Assembly (NCBI GenBank): GCA_977006965.1
Contig: OZ345356.1
Location: 2,480,001 to 2,544,000, forward strand
Source of the DNA: Phymatolithon calcareum
Taxonomy: Eukaryota; Rhodophyta; Florideophyceae; Hapalidiales
Direction of reading: 5' to 3'
Length of the DNA: 64,000 nucleotides
This document shows positions 1 to 10,746 of this stretch, piece by piece (positions within the stretch are counted from its first letter, which is position 1; each line of letters starts with the position of its first letter). Made by a program: the position numbers and the translations under genes. The notes under the pieces are model-generated. The model did not search any database and was not told the DNA's origin. It saw only the letters and a program-made list of their open reading frames with translations.

Positions 1-1388
1 TGAGATATTTTTGAAGATTGTTTCGGTGGATAGAGATCGATTTCTTCAGGCTCCCCACTCTCATTAGCTAGATCTATTTTCAAATCTGTACATTTGTTCA
101 CCTCATCAGGAAAAAGCGATCCATTGTAGTAGCTAGTTAATGTTTGATCACAGAGAAGGTCATGTCGTTTTTCCTCTTCGAGAACCTCTTTAGAGGGCCT
201 GAAATATTTGAAATCCTCATGACTTAGCCTTTCACAGAGAAAGAGACCTCTTAATTTCGTGACACGTGATAAAAGTACATAGAGAGATGTTGGATGTCTT
301 CCACCTTCTGAGAGAGTGTACGACAAAATGGCCTTACAAGTAGTCCCTGTAATGTATGAATTGTTGCTGCAAACAACGGAGATATTGGCACTTGTGTAAT
401 TTTTATGCTGAAAGAACTTTGCGTCATACAATTGACACGAACTGTCTGTTTGAGGAAGAATAGGAATTGTATTTACAGGATACATACGTGTAACACCGGG
501 AAAGCGGTGCTTTAGCGTGTTCTGATCGATAGCCACATACACTATTTCTGGATGAGCTGTGGCTATTTTCATTGAACCATTTTCCAGATTTGTATCATTG
601 AAAACAGTACTCTCTGAGAACTGACAACCAACGATAGTTCCGGTGGATCCATTTGCTAATCCAAGCTTCGGGTTAATATTCTGAGTAATGTAAACTGGCA
701 TACCTGGAAATATCGGACGCAGAGGTGAGAGCCTTTGCAGCTTGTTGTCGCCAAGTTTGAAAAGTTCATTCATTTTCTCCAAACTTGGCCTTATGCCTCT
801 TTCAGTCGCATTGAACTTAGCTGGCCATATTATAGGAACTGCTCTAGAGCTAGATCTCTTCGCTATTTCAGCTATGCCTAGCCAATGAATGGAATGCCTA
901 CTTGTATTCCCTTGAACTGCCACTGGAAAAGCAATGATTTCGTTCGCTTGCTGCTGCTGGAAATCTATGTGTACTTCCGTATTTGATAAAGATGAATCTA
1001 GATACCTACTGTTTAATACAGTAAAATCATCTTCAGTATGTGTACCTGCTCGAAGTCTGCTAAGTAATGCCCCATATAATGGATCATCATGATGTCTCAT
1101 GTTTTCCGTTAGATTTACTACGATGTTAAACATTCGCCATTAAAGAAACCCAGTTGTGTTGTTTGTTTTTAAACTATCCTCTACTGAATACTTCAGAGAG
1201 TTCTGGTCATCAGGACCACCAGTACTTCTGGATAGCGAAGGAAAGCTTGACACACAAGCAGGAGCTGCAAAAATAAATTTCTCGAAGCATGGAGGAAGCT
1301 GGGCAAAGTCACCTGCTGTAACAATATGAACCCTTGGAGAGCCGTTGAGAAGGCGCACGACTGCCAAATCAAAACCTTTGTCGACGTT
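1..1388 (-). pseudogene. PIF1-like DNA helicase, C-terminal remnant, runs off left edge
   Basis: Reading the minus strand from 1388 to 1 gives a PIF1/RRM3-type helicase (superfamily 1B, 5'-3' DNA unwinding). In order I see the Walker B/motif II region ending GDFAQLPP (about 1290-1313), the WRMFNIVVNLTENMR segment just after 1139, motif V as GLANGSTGTIVG, and motif VI as TSLYVLLSRVTKLRG. The Walker A half (GxxGTGKS) is missing upstream: a TGA at 1389-1391 closes the frame and nothing helicase-like is found beyond it. A TAA at 1140-1142 interrupts the same frame directly before the conserved Trp; 379 codons then stay open to the window edge. Such helicases occur as host genes and in Helitron-type elements; the sequence here does not say which. 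Truncation plus the nonsense codon argue for a pseudogene. Helicase identity is firm. Confidence 0.82.
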
Positions 1389-2012
1389 TCACATTCGGCT
1401 TAAGACTGAAATGGGCATACAAGCCTGGTTTCGCAGCACGAAAGGACTTGTGTACAGATCGGCGATCGTGTGGTCCACCACTACACTATGCATTCTCTGC
1501 AGCTTTACAAATCTAGCTGGTCCAAATTAATGAGATATCTTCCCCCTTATGGTCCAGACTCATCATGAGCCTCGACCTCGGAACGCCGTGCACGTCAGCT
1601 GCACTGAGTGGACATATCCCGTACATTTCACAGTTAGGATCGTAACACTGAAGTGGCTATATGCTCTAAAAGAACTGAAAAAACAGTATTCTTGCGTTAC
1701 GATCCAAACACTTAAATGCAGTGTATATAATAATCTACATGACCCACTCTAGGACCACTGGCCCTATGGTCCAGATATACAAATAATCCCCTTCTGGTCC
1801 AAATGAATGAGATATCTTCCCCCTTATGGTCCAGACTCATCATGAGCCTCGACCTCGGACCGCCGTGCACGTCAGCTGCACTGAGAGGACAATTTAGAAC
1901 ACCGTTTAATGTCCGTCGGTTAAATTTAGAGTACAATTTTTAAAAAAAAATTAAACACAAAATTTAATTTAAAAAACTAAAGCTATGGTACTGCGCGAGC
2001 CTGCGAGCCCAC
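1389..2012. other. Intergenic sequence upstream of the helicase remnant
   Basis: No coding region is supported here. It contains two direct copies of a 92-bp sequence (1517-1608 and 1794-1885, starts 277 bp apart) that differ at only a few positions, and an A/T-rich stretch at about 1925-1980. The helicase remnant lacks its first half, so this stretch may be sequence that replaced it. Confidence 0.5.
1517..1885. repeat. 92-bp direct repeat pair
   Basis: 1517-1608 and 1794-1885 are nearly identical and in the same orientation, separated by 185 bp. Both begin ctggtccaaat and end cagctgcactgag. They may be ends or target copies of a small element; no terminal inverted repeat or ORF links them. 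Confidence 0.75.
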
Positions 2013-2793
2013 AATAGAATGATAAGAATGACACTTTTCAATTGGTTTAAAATTCAAAATACTTTTATTTTTGTGCAACTGCACCATCCCATGGTGGTCC
2101 TCTCTTCGAAATGGATACGCGGGAACAAGCCGGAGCTTCTCGGAGACAAAGATGGACTGTTGGATTGCCATAGAGGAAAAGACAAGAACCAAGCGCTCAT
2201 TTGTTGGGTTTCGTTCCTGCTCGACCGCACTTGTCATGTTTGCTATGTATGGATAATCTCCGTATTCCAATATTGCGTTGTATCGGCCCATCTAGCCAGC
2301 AACGTCGAAGTTTCCTTCGGACGAAACGGCGGAAGGTACTGAAAAGTTACAGGAACATTTACAATCGTTGGTGTTATTCAATCCGTAGTCTTCAATGCGG
2401 CAGATCGCTAGATACTTTCCTGCGGACGAGGTGAGAACTTGGTATCACCGGCAACGCCGCAGCGACACACATGCAGCCTCCACCGCATAACTCTCTTTTT
2501 CCGTCAACGTTTTGTTTCTATTTTGACCCTAGCATCACATGGTCGTCTTAAACCCCCTGCCCTCGCAAAGCAGAACTGGGCGGCGCGGCATGACGTTCCG
2601 CGCAAGTTGCCGCAGCGTCTTTCCTCACTTTTTTCCGTACGTTGTTTTGCTCGCGGCGTCTACACTGCTCCGGCTACACCCCACCCCACTGTGGTTGGAA
2701 CCACTAAACGTCTCATTGTGGACATTGTTTGTGGCGGGCGGAAGCCCAGTCGTCGCAGATGTGGTGCCAATGACGCGCGCAAAGATAATGTCA
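2013..2793. repeat. 781-bp dispersed module, copy 1
   Basis: 2013-2793 matches 15983-16763 almost base for base over the same 781 bp. The first part also recurs at 53605-53820. On the minus strand the copies share an open frame beginning MGRYNAILEYGDYPYIAN (start codons 2291 and 16261). A plus-strand frame is open as well, so coding is not established. The match stops after tca at 2793, where sequence of a different repeat block begins. Confidence 0.8.
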
Positions 2794-3076
2794 ACGCCGC
2801 AGCGCGACACATGCACCCTCCTCCGCACAACACTCATTTTCCGCCTAGCATCACATCACCGCGTTTATGTCCCCGCAGAGCAGAGCTGGGCGGTATGGTG
2901 TGGCTTTCCGCGGGAGTCACCACAGCGTTTCTCGTAGCTTTCTTTGCAGTCCTGGTTCTGCTCAGGGCGACTACGCCGTTCAGGCTACACGCAACCTCAT
3001 TGTAGCTGGAACCACTCAACGTCGGCGTGCGCGCATTCTTTGAGGCGGACGGAAGCCCGGAGGTGGCAGATGTGGT
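2449..3076. repeat. Diverged tandem duplication (units 2449-2766 and 2789-3076)
   Basis: The two units align from the acatgca(g/c)cctcc start to the cagatgtggtg end with clear but imperfect identity, giving old tandem copies of about 300 bp. The second unit belongs to the block shared with copy D (matching 58966-59226), while the first belongs to the module shared with 15983-16763. Each therefore appears elsewhere with its own partner. The long plus-strand frame across both units is not preserved in the other copies. Confidence 0.6.
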
Positions 3077-3294
3077 GTCAAGTGCAATCATATCTGATTA
3101 CACTTCCTCTTACCTCCTACGTTAGTTTCTTTTCCTCTACAGTACAGTATTTACATTGGTGCGCCTCAGAGCCGCCCAACAGTGTTGGCAATTGCTCACC
3201 CTCTTACTTGCAGCAGAGACTCAACTCAACTAGTGTTTTCTACAGTAGCACTCTACCACTCCTTTCATAGATAGTTGAAAGATGACCTGACTGT

Positions 3295-6200
3295 TTACTT
3301 TCGAAACATGAAATGCAGAATCATGGGGGCTTCCCTCCGAGGACGATGGCATGCTACAATAACACGCTGAGGGCTGCCGGTTTCGGTGCTTGTCAACCCT
3401 GCGGCAATGGAATCTATTTCACAGTTAAGGAAGTCCGAAATCTTGATACTTGTTTCCTCATTCGCCGTTCTCTCGACAAGAACAAAACTATAGTATTCTC
3501 TCGACGCTTCCCAGATACTACCAGAATCCAAGAACAGCTTGACATCTACCAGTTCTTCCGAAGAGCATGGACGCAACCGGTGAATATCGATAGAATGTGG
3601 AGTCGCCAGTTCTTCGATGAGTTCGTCAGTAGATACGTTTTTCACCTCAAGAGACTTGATAATCTGGCCGTCTTCCACAGCAATCAACTGACCAATTCGT
3701 AGTTGCGAACAGTCGCCAATCACAATGCAATACTTTCCATACTCCGACACGAAAAACTCGGGAAAACCCAAACCAGAAATGACTTTCAGTGCTTGTCCAC
3801 CCTCATCAGCCTTCCAAATCCTCACCTCACCCTTCCAGTCGGAGGACACAATGCGTCGATTGCCTGAACATCTCACTTTCATCACTGTGTCTGAATGACC
3901 ATAAAGTACGAATCGCAAATTCTGTGAAATTAAGTCCCACACTCGAATCGACCGGTCCCAACCGCCTGACACTGCAATGCCTTCATCAACGCTAACGTCA
4001 ATGCAGTAGACAGCATGAGAGTGCTTAGTCTCATCACTACTCAAAAGACGATAGAAAGCCCCACTGCTTGCATTCCACATAGACAACATGCCACTCTTAT
4101 GCCCTGCGAGCACCAATTCTCGCTTCCCGGCAACAGCGACACTCCAAACATAATCTCCACGATTTTCTGCAACAAAAACCCCTCCCCTGTTGGCATCAAA
4201 CGCCCCCGTCATGCCCCCACCACCTCTTTGTGCATTTAAAACCCACATAGAGCCATCACCACATCCTGCAACGATTCTCTGTTCCCCATTTCTTGACAAC
4301 CATGCGCAAATCGATACAAGATCCGAAGACAGTGCATAAGTTGTGATGAGGCTCAAATCTTTGGCGCAATACTCGAAAACAGAATCACCCACTCCAACAA
4401 GCAGACGATCACCTGAAACCGCTCCAGTCGCACTAGGGGGATCTTCAAGAACACAAACACACAATTTTTTTCAAACCTTTGTACCATAACATCCTGAATC
4501 TCGATGTGTCTTCGACGGCTCCGCGATGCAATATCCCATACTTCAACGGCTTCTGTTTCTAATCCGACGAGCAACGATGAGGTGTTCTGCAAGAGAGCGA
4601 TGAAGGAAATGTCGGCTCCGGCAGCAACGATCGTGGTGGGGTTCAATTCAGAAGCACCATCTCCATCTCCCTCTGTATTCTTCAAGAAAAAGAGATTCTT
4701 GTCGACGGCGGCCACAACAAAATCTCCTGACGGGGAAATCGCCACCAGTGTCCGGTCATATCCGAGACCAGACAGAGAGGACATCCAAATCTCCTTAAAC
4801 AACAGAGAGTCATCTCCATCTTCACGCTTCCAAAACGAAACTTCCTTCCGCTTGTAGCCGATGGCAACCCGATGGCCACTGTTAGACACCGATAGAGAAG
4901 AGATATAACCTCCAGCAGAAAACTTATACTTATCAGACACAGATAGTTTTCCAGCATCCTCTTCTGTGACTTTCGTCACATGTACCGTTAAGATGTCGGA
5001 AAAAAACACATAATACGACCCTTCATGTTCGCAATCAGCCACCTCAATGTTGTAAACTTCACCATTTGAATTTATATTCACTTCAAGCGCAAGTTTCGCC
5101 GAATGAATATCGTAGATTCGAAAACCACGCCGGTTTCCATACACAATATGCGCTCCATCTCCAAGATGTGTAATAGAACAAGAAGAACTGAAACAAAATT
5201 GGTTGGGAACAGATATTTCGGACAGTACGCGAGAGTCATTCGACAGACGCGGAAAACACCCACTTCGTGCCGACAACCAACTTCCACGTGCGTTTTCTTC
5301 TTCCGTGCTCCTCGTCAACTTCTCGAAAAGTCCATCTTCAAACTCTGAATAACGTCCACTCAGCTTTTCCTCTTGAAGTCGTCCCACAATGTGCCATGCC
5401 AAACCACCTCCCCTCCCAGAATAGACATTCTCTGGGGCTCGCTGAGCAAGTCGCTTCAACAAATTGAGAGCAGACATGCAAGATTGCTCATGCTCACCAC
5501 CACCAAAGAAATCTGACTGGGCCGTCACGAAATCGGACACAACTCCCTCTCGACCATGCCTTGCACCACGACCACGCAACCACCGAAAATCAGTCAATAG
5601 CCGCACCATCTCCTTACCTGCTTGAGTTGGACAAACTGAGCTCGCTCTCAACAGATGATTGAACAAGTTTTGCCCAAGATGCTGACTTACAGTCCTCGCA
5701 GGCGCACTGGGAAGTATATCTTCACCACGACGCTCCTCTGACGAAAAGCACACTGAAGCCCAATCTACCTCACTGTCTCTCGCCCCAGTGCTGCTTGTCC
5801 TGAAATTGGACTCGCATCGTGAGAGGAGAAGGAGATGACCGTTAACGGAAGCACAGGAGCTATCGTCTTTGACGGGGAACGCACACGACGTTTCGGCGCA
5901 ATACGCGTACTGCAAATCATGCACACTGAACACTGCCTCGTCATTAGAGTTCCCATGTCGCTCGATCCGCCCCAACCCCAAGTTTACAAACATTTCCGCA
6001 AGTTCTCCCGCTTCGTCGGCTGACTTCAGATGCCACAGATGACGTAGTACTTCGAATGTAAACTGAGGCACGGACTTGTCCATTGCCGCTAGAGCAGCGT
6101 ATTGCGAGCTCACTAGTTTACCTGAAAACTTCTCGTAGCTGGCGCAAAACTTAGCAACCCCGTCATTCTGTCTCTCCACTGGATGGGATCGAACCATCTC

Positions 6201-8413
6201 ATCTTCGCCCTCGGATTCGTCCAAAAACTTGAGACTTTCAGACATCGCAGCATGCAGTCCTGGATGTCCCACTGCTGACTTCACTTTTTTCCCGAAAGAT
6301 TTGGAAACTAGGCCTCCCTTCTTGCTATCAATAGACGATAACACACGTTCCGCACCACTTCCACGCGCATGAATCAACCGTCCAATCGTCGCAATTGCCA
6401 AAGGTATGCCACAAGAGAGCTCCAGTGCTCGTTGTCGAATGCGCGCATAGCTTTCGGCCGATTCCTCTGTAGGAGATTCCATTCGTGTTCGTTTCCGAGG
6501 AGGGGCATAGCTATCACTGGAATTCTTTTCAACGCGATCATTTCGATGATGGTCGTACAGCGTCTCCGCGGTTTTCCAGTCCAGACTGTTGGCTTCTTCC
6601 AAATTAAGACGACCGAGACAAACATGCTCCAACCCGGGAGCCTTCGACAAGTCTTCAGATCTTGTTGACATAACCACCACGCTTCCACAACAAGATACAA
6701 TCTCCGACAATACTGTCATCCATTCTTCTCCATTCGAACCAGAGCTTCGTTTCCAGACGTTGTCAATCACTAACAATATGCGGTGCGATGAAAAGAATTC
6801 ACGCGCAAGGCTCACCGCATCTTCAACGTCCCCTGGTTCCCGGATCCGTTCGGCAGTAAGGCGACCCCCACAGTCTGCAACAAAGCTCGCGATTCTTTTC
6901 TTGACCTTTGCGTCCGATACGCCTTGACCGAGTGCGAGCCACAAATAGCTCCTCCACAGAAATGCTTTCGCACCTCTGGGTCAGCGCAAAGTAGCTTGCA
7001 CGCGCTAGTTTTTCCGACCCCTCCTTCCCCACTCACTGATGCGACTGCAACGCGGCGCACCACGTTATCAGCCACTGAATTAATCCCGTCTGCAGATACA
7101 GCCTCGTCAATTTGAGATGGGCGTGGAAGCACACGACTTTTGAGTTGGCAGAGTGTTGTTTCAGCAGCTTCACGCAAAAGACCATCCCTGAGCTTGGCTC
7201 CATCCGGAAAATACGGGATAAATTCATCCACAACTCCTTTTTGAGCTTCCACTTTCCCAATCCTTATTTGTGTATCTGTAAGATCGTATCTTATCCTGCT
7301 TGCATCGTTCTTCAACTCGGAAACATCCTTCTTCACCTCCCCAACAACCTCCTTCACTTCCCCAATATCCTTCTTAGCTTCGGCTACTTCTTTCAAAGTA
7401 CCAACTGCCAACAGTCGCTCCCTCACACTGTAAACTTTCCCTTCAAGCTCCTTGATCTCTTCAGCTTTCCATACGCGCTTGAACCGAGGTTGTAATAGAT
7501 ACTGCTCCACATCTGCGGCAGCGTCCTACGACTTGCTGATGGCATTAAACACTTCATCAACCAACGTTTCGTTTTCGAACCCAGACCTCAAAATTTCAAG
7601 AAAACATTCCAATAGGAATAGAGAAGCCTCATGTAGTTTCGTTTGCGCAGTCCTCAGCTTACCCTTCCCTTCAACCTCCGTCGCTATCAGATACACACTG
7701 CTTGCCGTCAACGAAATAAATGCGAATACACTTCCGACCACACCAAGCGCGCTAAACGGCTGCGCCAAATCTTTCAAGTTTTTTGATGCTCCAGCTAGTG
7801 CACGCATGAGCCCGCACGTACAGTCGATCGGTTTTTTGCCAGTATCAAACAAACGCCAAAATCGCTTTGCCCATCGCGCCGTTGATTCCGCCTGCTTATT
7901 CTCAGGGTTATCGAAACTGATGATGTCACGAGCAAGGTCTGGGACGGAAAGATTGAATCCGGGAATCAATTCCTTCGAACGAATCTCTGTCATGATATGG
8001 TTGCGAAGCACGGAGAGCGGAGCAACACGTATGCGCACGTCTTTGAGCCATTTTTCGCGTTCCTCGGCATTCCTGGTGAAGAGCAAGACGCTGTTCTTAC
8101 CTTCAGTGATGATGACGCCGTGGTCGCCTGAATCTATATCATAACGCCTGACGCGGTCGTAAACCACTGTGTCAATTGAAGTACCCGTTGAAACGTCATC
8201 CATTCGACTGAGCTTGAGACAATGCGTTGCCGTGCCATCTCGAAAGCAACTCAAGGATGAAGGCTCATTTCGGAGAAGACGCAGGTCGGACGAGAGAGAT
8301 ATATAGAAATCGGCAGGTTTCATATCACCGATCTTTTTGGAATTCCCATACACCGCTCGCATACGAGGAAATGACGGCGAGGGTGTGGACGACGATGGCA
8401 GCGAGGACGACAT
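3295..8413 (-). pseudogene. PH-like/NB-ARC/WD40 STAND receptor, copy A, three inactivating lesions
   Basis: Full-length family member read from an ATG at 8413 to a TAA at 3295-3297, about 1,700 codons. From the N-terminus: a PH-like domain (roughly residues 30-132, ending in the typical EEREKWLKDV helix); a hydrophobic helix near residue 215; a Lys/Glu-rich coiled coil; the NB-ARC nucleotide switch with P-loop GEGGVGKTS, Walker B ILLVIDNVW, RNBS-B VVVMSTRS, GLPL-like CGIPLA and MHD-like VHDL; then a WD40 propeller (VWDL, IWKAD blade ends). Such proteins sense a ligand and oligomerise on ATP binding, usually in immunity or cell death; that role here is inferred. Three lesions interrupt it: TAG at 7526-7528 where paralogue D has Trp; a one-base deletion at about 6944; a one-base deletion in a T7 run at 4465-4471. 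Both deletions are in homopolymers, so sequencing error is possible for them. Confidence 0.88.
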
Positions 8414-9253
8414 GGTGCAGGGAGGGGCGAGAAAAGGAATGGATCGCGGTTGAAGTGCTGGTGGTTGGGCGCGCAGGGGCGCGACGTTGTCGAGGGGTAA
8501 TGCTCATGTGTTTGCGTACGAAATAAGCTAAACGGTTTCTACCGTTTCCTTGACATTGTTGTGACCGACCTTTGCTGAGTTGTAAAAAAAGATCTCAGGG
8601 AATATTTCTACGTCCATGTAACAGAACAGCAACATATTTTGCTCGAATAATACATTTACCGCTCATATTGGTCATACTCTCTTCCACGAGCATCCGCCAT
8701 GCAGTACAGTACTCTGATTTAACTACTCTTTCTCAGCTTCGACAGCGAACGACAGTGAACGTAACCGACAACACTAACCTCAACCATTCAATATACACAA
8801 CAACACACCAAGATAGACAATAGTGAAAAACTCCGTCTTATCGGGCACATCTTTCTCATCAAAAGAACCCTCACGGACATGTTTAACTTTAATAATGTGC
8901 GGGTGCTCTCTTGTTCGCCCTCTTGTAAACACCACGCACTCGCTACACATTTACCTGTATGATACGAGGGGTACCGTACAGCAAAAAGTTAATCAGATTA
9001 ACTTTTTGATTCTTCATTGTTCGTCTCGCTATGACAACGAGTGCCAATTAGAACTTGCCTCGTGTTTGTTTGAGCCCTCAATAATCCTTCCATGTTCAGT
9101 CCCACCCAGCAATGACGCTAGCGCCATTGCTCCTCGACGATGCAACCCTCTGTCATGTCTTAGTGGAGACGTTCCCGCGCCAGGTCGGCCGCGCCGGGTG
9201 TGGCAGGGATACTTCAAAATGTAGTGGGCACACGCTATGCATGCGGATTGTGA
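8414..9253. other. Intergenic between copy A and the RPL10 copy
   Basis: The 5' flank of copy A (8414-8530) is G/C-rich. Next comes about 700 bp with no supportable gene, only short overlapping frames on both strands. The divergent arrangement (copy A on minus, RPL10-like on plus) means any promoters for both would lie here; I see no clear TATA box or other motif. Confidence 0.4.
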
Positions 9254-9865
9254 ACTTCGAACAACCGCTATTGCAAAAACAAGCCGTACCCGAAATCGCG
9301 GTACTGCCGAGGTGTACCGGACCCTAAGATCCGCATCTTCGATCTGGGTCGTAAGAGAGCCAGGGTCGACGAGTTCCCCTTCGGGGCGCATCTTGTTTCC
9401 GATGAGAAGGAACAGCTTTCCTCGGAGGCGCTCGAAGCTGCGCGTGTTACCTGCAACAAGTACATGACGAAGACTGCTGGGAAGGATGCGTTTCATCCCC
9501 GCGTGCGTGCCCATCCATTCCATGTGCTGCGGATGAACAAAATGCTTTCGTGCACCAGTGCCAATCGACTACAAACCGGTATGCGCGGCGCGTTCGGAAA
9601 GCCGCTTGGTACGGTCACGCGTGTGCGTATCCGACAGAGTCTGCTGTCTATCCTCATCAAGGAGTTGAACAAGGGATATTGTGTTGAGGCACTCAGACGA
9701 GCAAAGTACAAGTTCGATGGGCTACGGAAGGTTTTCAATTTGAACAAGTGGGGATTTACGAAATTTACGAAAGATGAATATGCGGAGCTGAGGGCGTCTT
9801 GTCGCATCATCCCGGATGGGTGTTACTGCAAGATCTTGACGAACAAGGGTTTGCTCAACGTTTAA
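9254..9865 (+). pseudogene. RPL10: Ribosomal protein L10 (uL16) copy lacking its first ~10 codons
   Basis: A continuous frame of 203 codons from 9254 to the TAA at 9863-9865 matches eukaryotic RPL10/uL16, a 60S subunit protein that lines the peptidyl-transferase region. Recognisable segments are [73 protein letters not shown] and the terminal [18 protein letters not shown]. The conserved N-terminus (MGRRPARCYR) is not in frame: TGA at 9251-9253 lies just upstream, and the nearest look-alike (GRPRRVWQGYFK, about 9185-9220) is degenerate. Some normally fixed positions are altered (for example Gly to Arg in VRIRQSL). Either an unseen first exon supplies the start or, more likely, this is a young pseudogene; three more damaged copies lie in the window. 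Confidence 0.8.
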
Positions 9866-10624
9866 TCACGTTTTTACTAAGGGTCCTTATCAGAGGACAT
9901 GCACTATATAGTGAAGCAGGAGAATGTTTAATCGGTTGCACGTATCGCTGGCAAATAAAAGAACATTACTTGTGGCTATCGGTTCGCAATTACGGGGGTG
10001 TGGTTTTCTCGTTTATCGTCTGGCGCGCTTAGAATCCAGGTGCGGTTCTTGCGAACAAAAACTAAATTAGTTGCAGTTGTCTTTTTTTCGCGAGGCGACG
10101 GGGAATGGGACGACGACACGAATGATTTCTTCTGGTGCTGTCCTGACGCATTGAAATAGCGAGTAGCGTATAAACCGGCGCTCTTACGCCAGAGAGGACC
10201 GCTATGAGGGTGCGCGGCACGAGGGCATGAGAAAATGCACGCCAATTTTCGTCCCACGACGGCAGAACAGAAGATGCTTTCTACCATCATTCGGGAGGGT
10301 GGAAAAAGCAAAACACCGCGCGACGGGCGTTGAAAAACCTCGTCCAACTTGACTCCTACATCTCAACTGACTCGAACATAGCGGAAGCTACTGCTGTGGA
10401 GAGAAACAACTTCATCGACACAGTTTGCGGGACGACGAGCAAGAAAGACTAGGACCGGCGATGTTGATGCGAGTGCAACTTTTCTCTTGTCAATGTGACG
10501 AGGCGAGCTACATCGATTTCCGGAACGTGTTGCTCATGGGGCCAGGAGCAGCAGGTCCATAGTTGCGGAGTGTTTGACGAGCAAAGTTCGCTACGCTGGG
10601 CCGGATGTTGCACAGCAACTAAAC
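9866..10624. other. RPL10 3' flank plus a segment paralogous to 56460-57120
   Basis: The first 100 bp after the RPL10 stop is recognisably shared with the flanks of the copies at 14561, 52185 and 56314. From about 10030 to 10560 the sequence parallels 56460-57120, including a stretch reading EQKMLSTIIREGGKSKT on plus. Here the frame is broken; in the partner it is open for 123 codons. No functional gene is supported in this copy. Confidence 0.55.
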
Positions 10625-10746
10625 TTGATTAGTTTGGGCAATGATTCTTCAATCGAGCTATCTGGGGACCAATAAGTGGACAGTAATTACGCTTGCACCA
10701 GCCACTGTACTGAGAGAGATAGCCACATATTCAATGAAAAATGATC

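Noticed and set aside
2439-3005. A 188-codon plus-strand frame
   Set aside because: It spans a diverged tandem duplication and a junction between two unrelated repeat modules; the frame is not kept in the copies at 16409 and 58946.
6930-6960. Programmed frameshifting at the homopolymer shifts in copy A
   Set aside because: Copy D has one more base at both places and reads straight through, so deletion or sequencing error explains them better.
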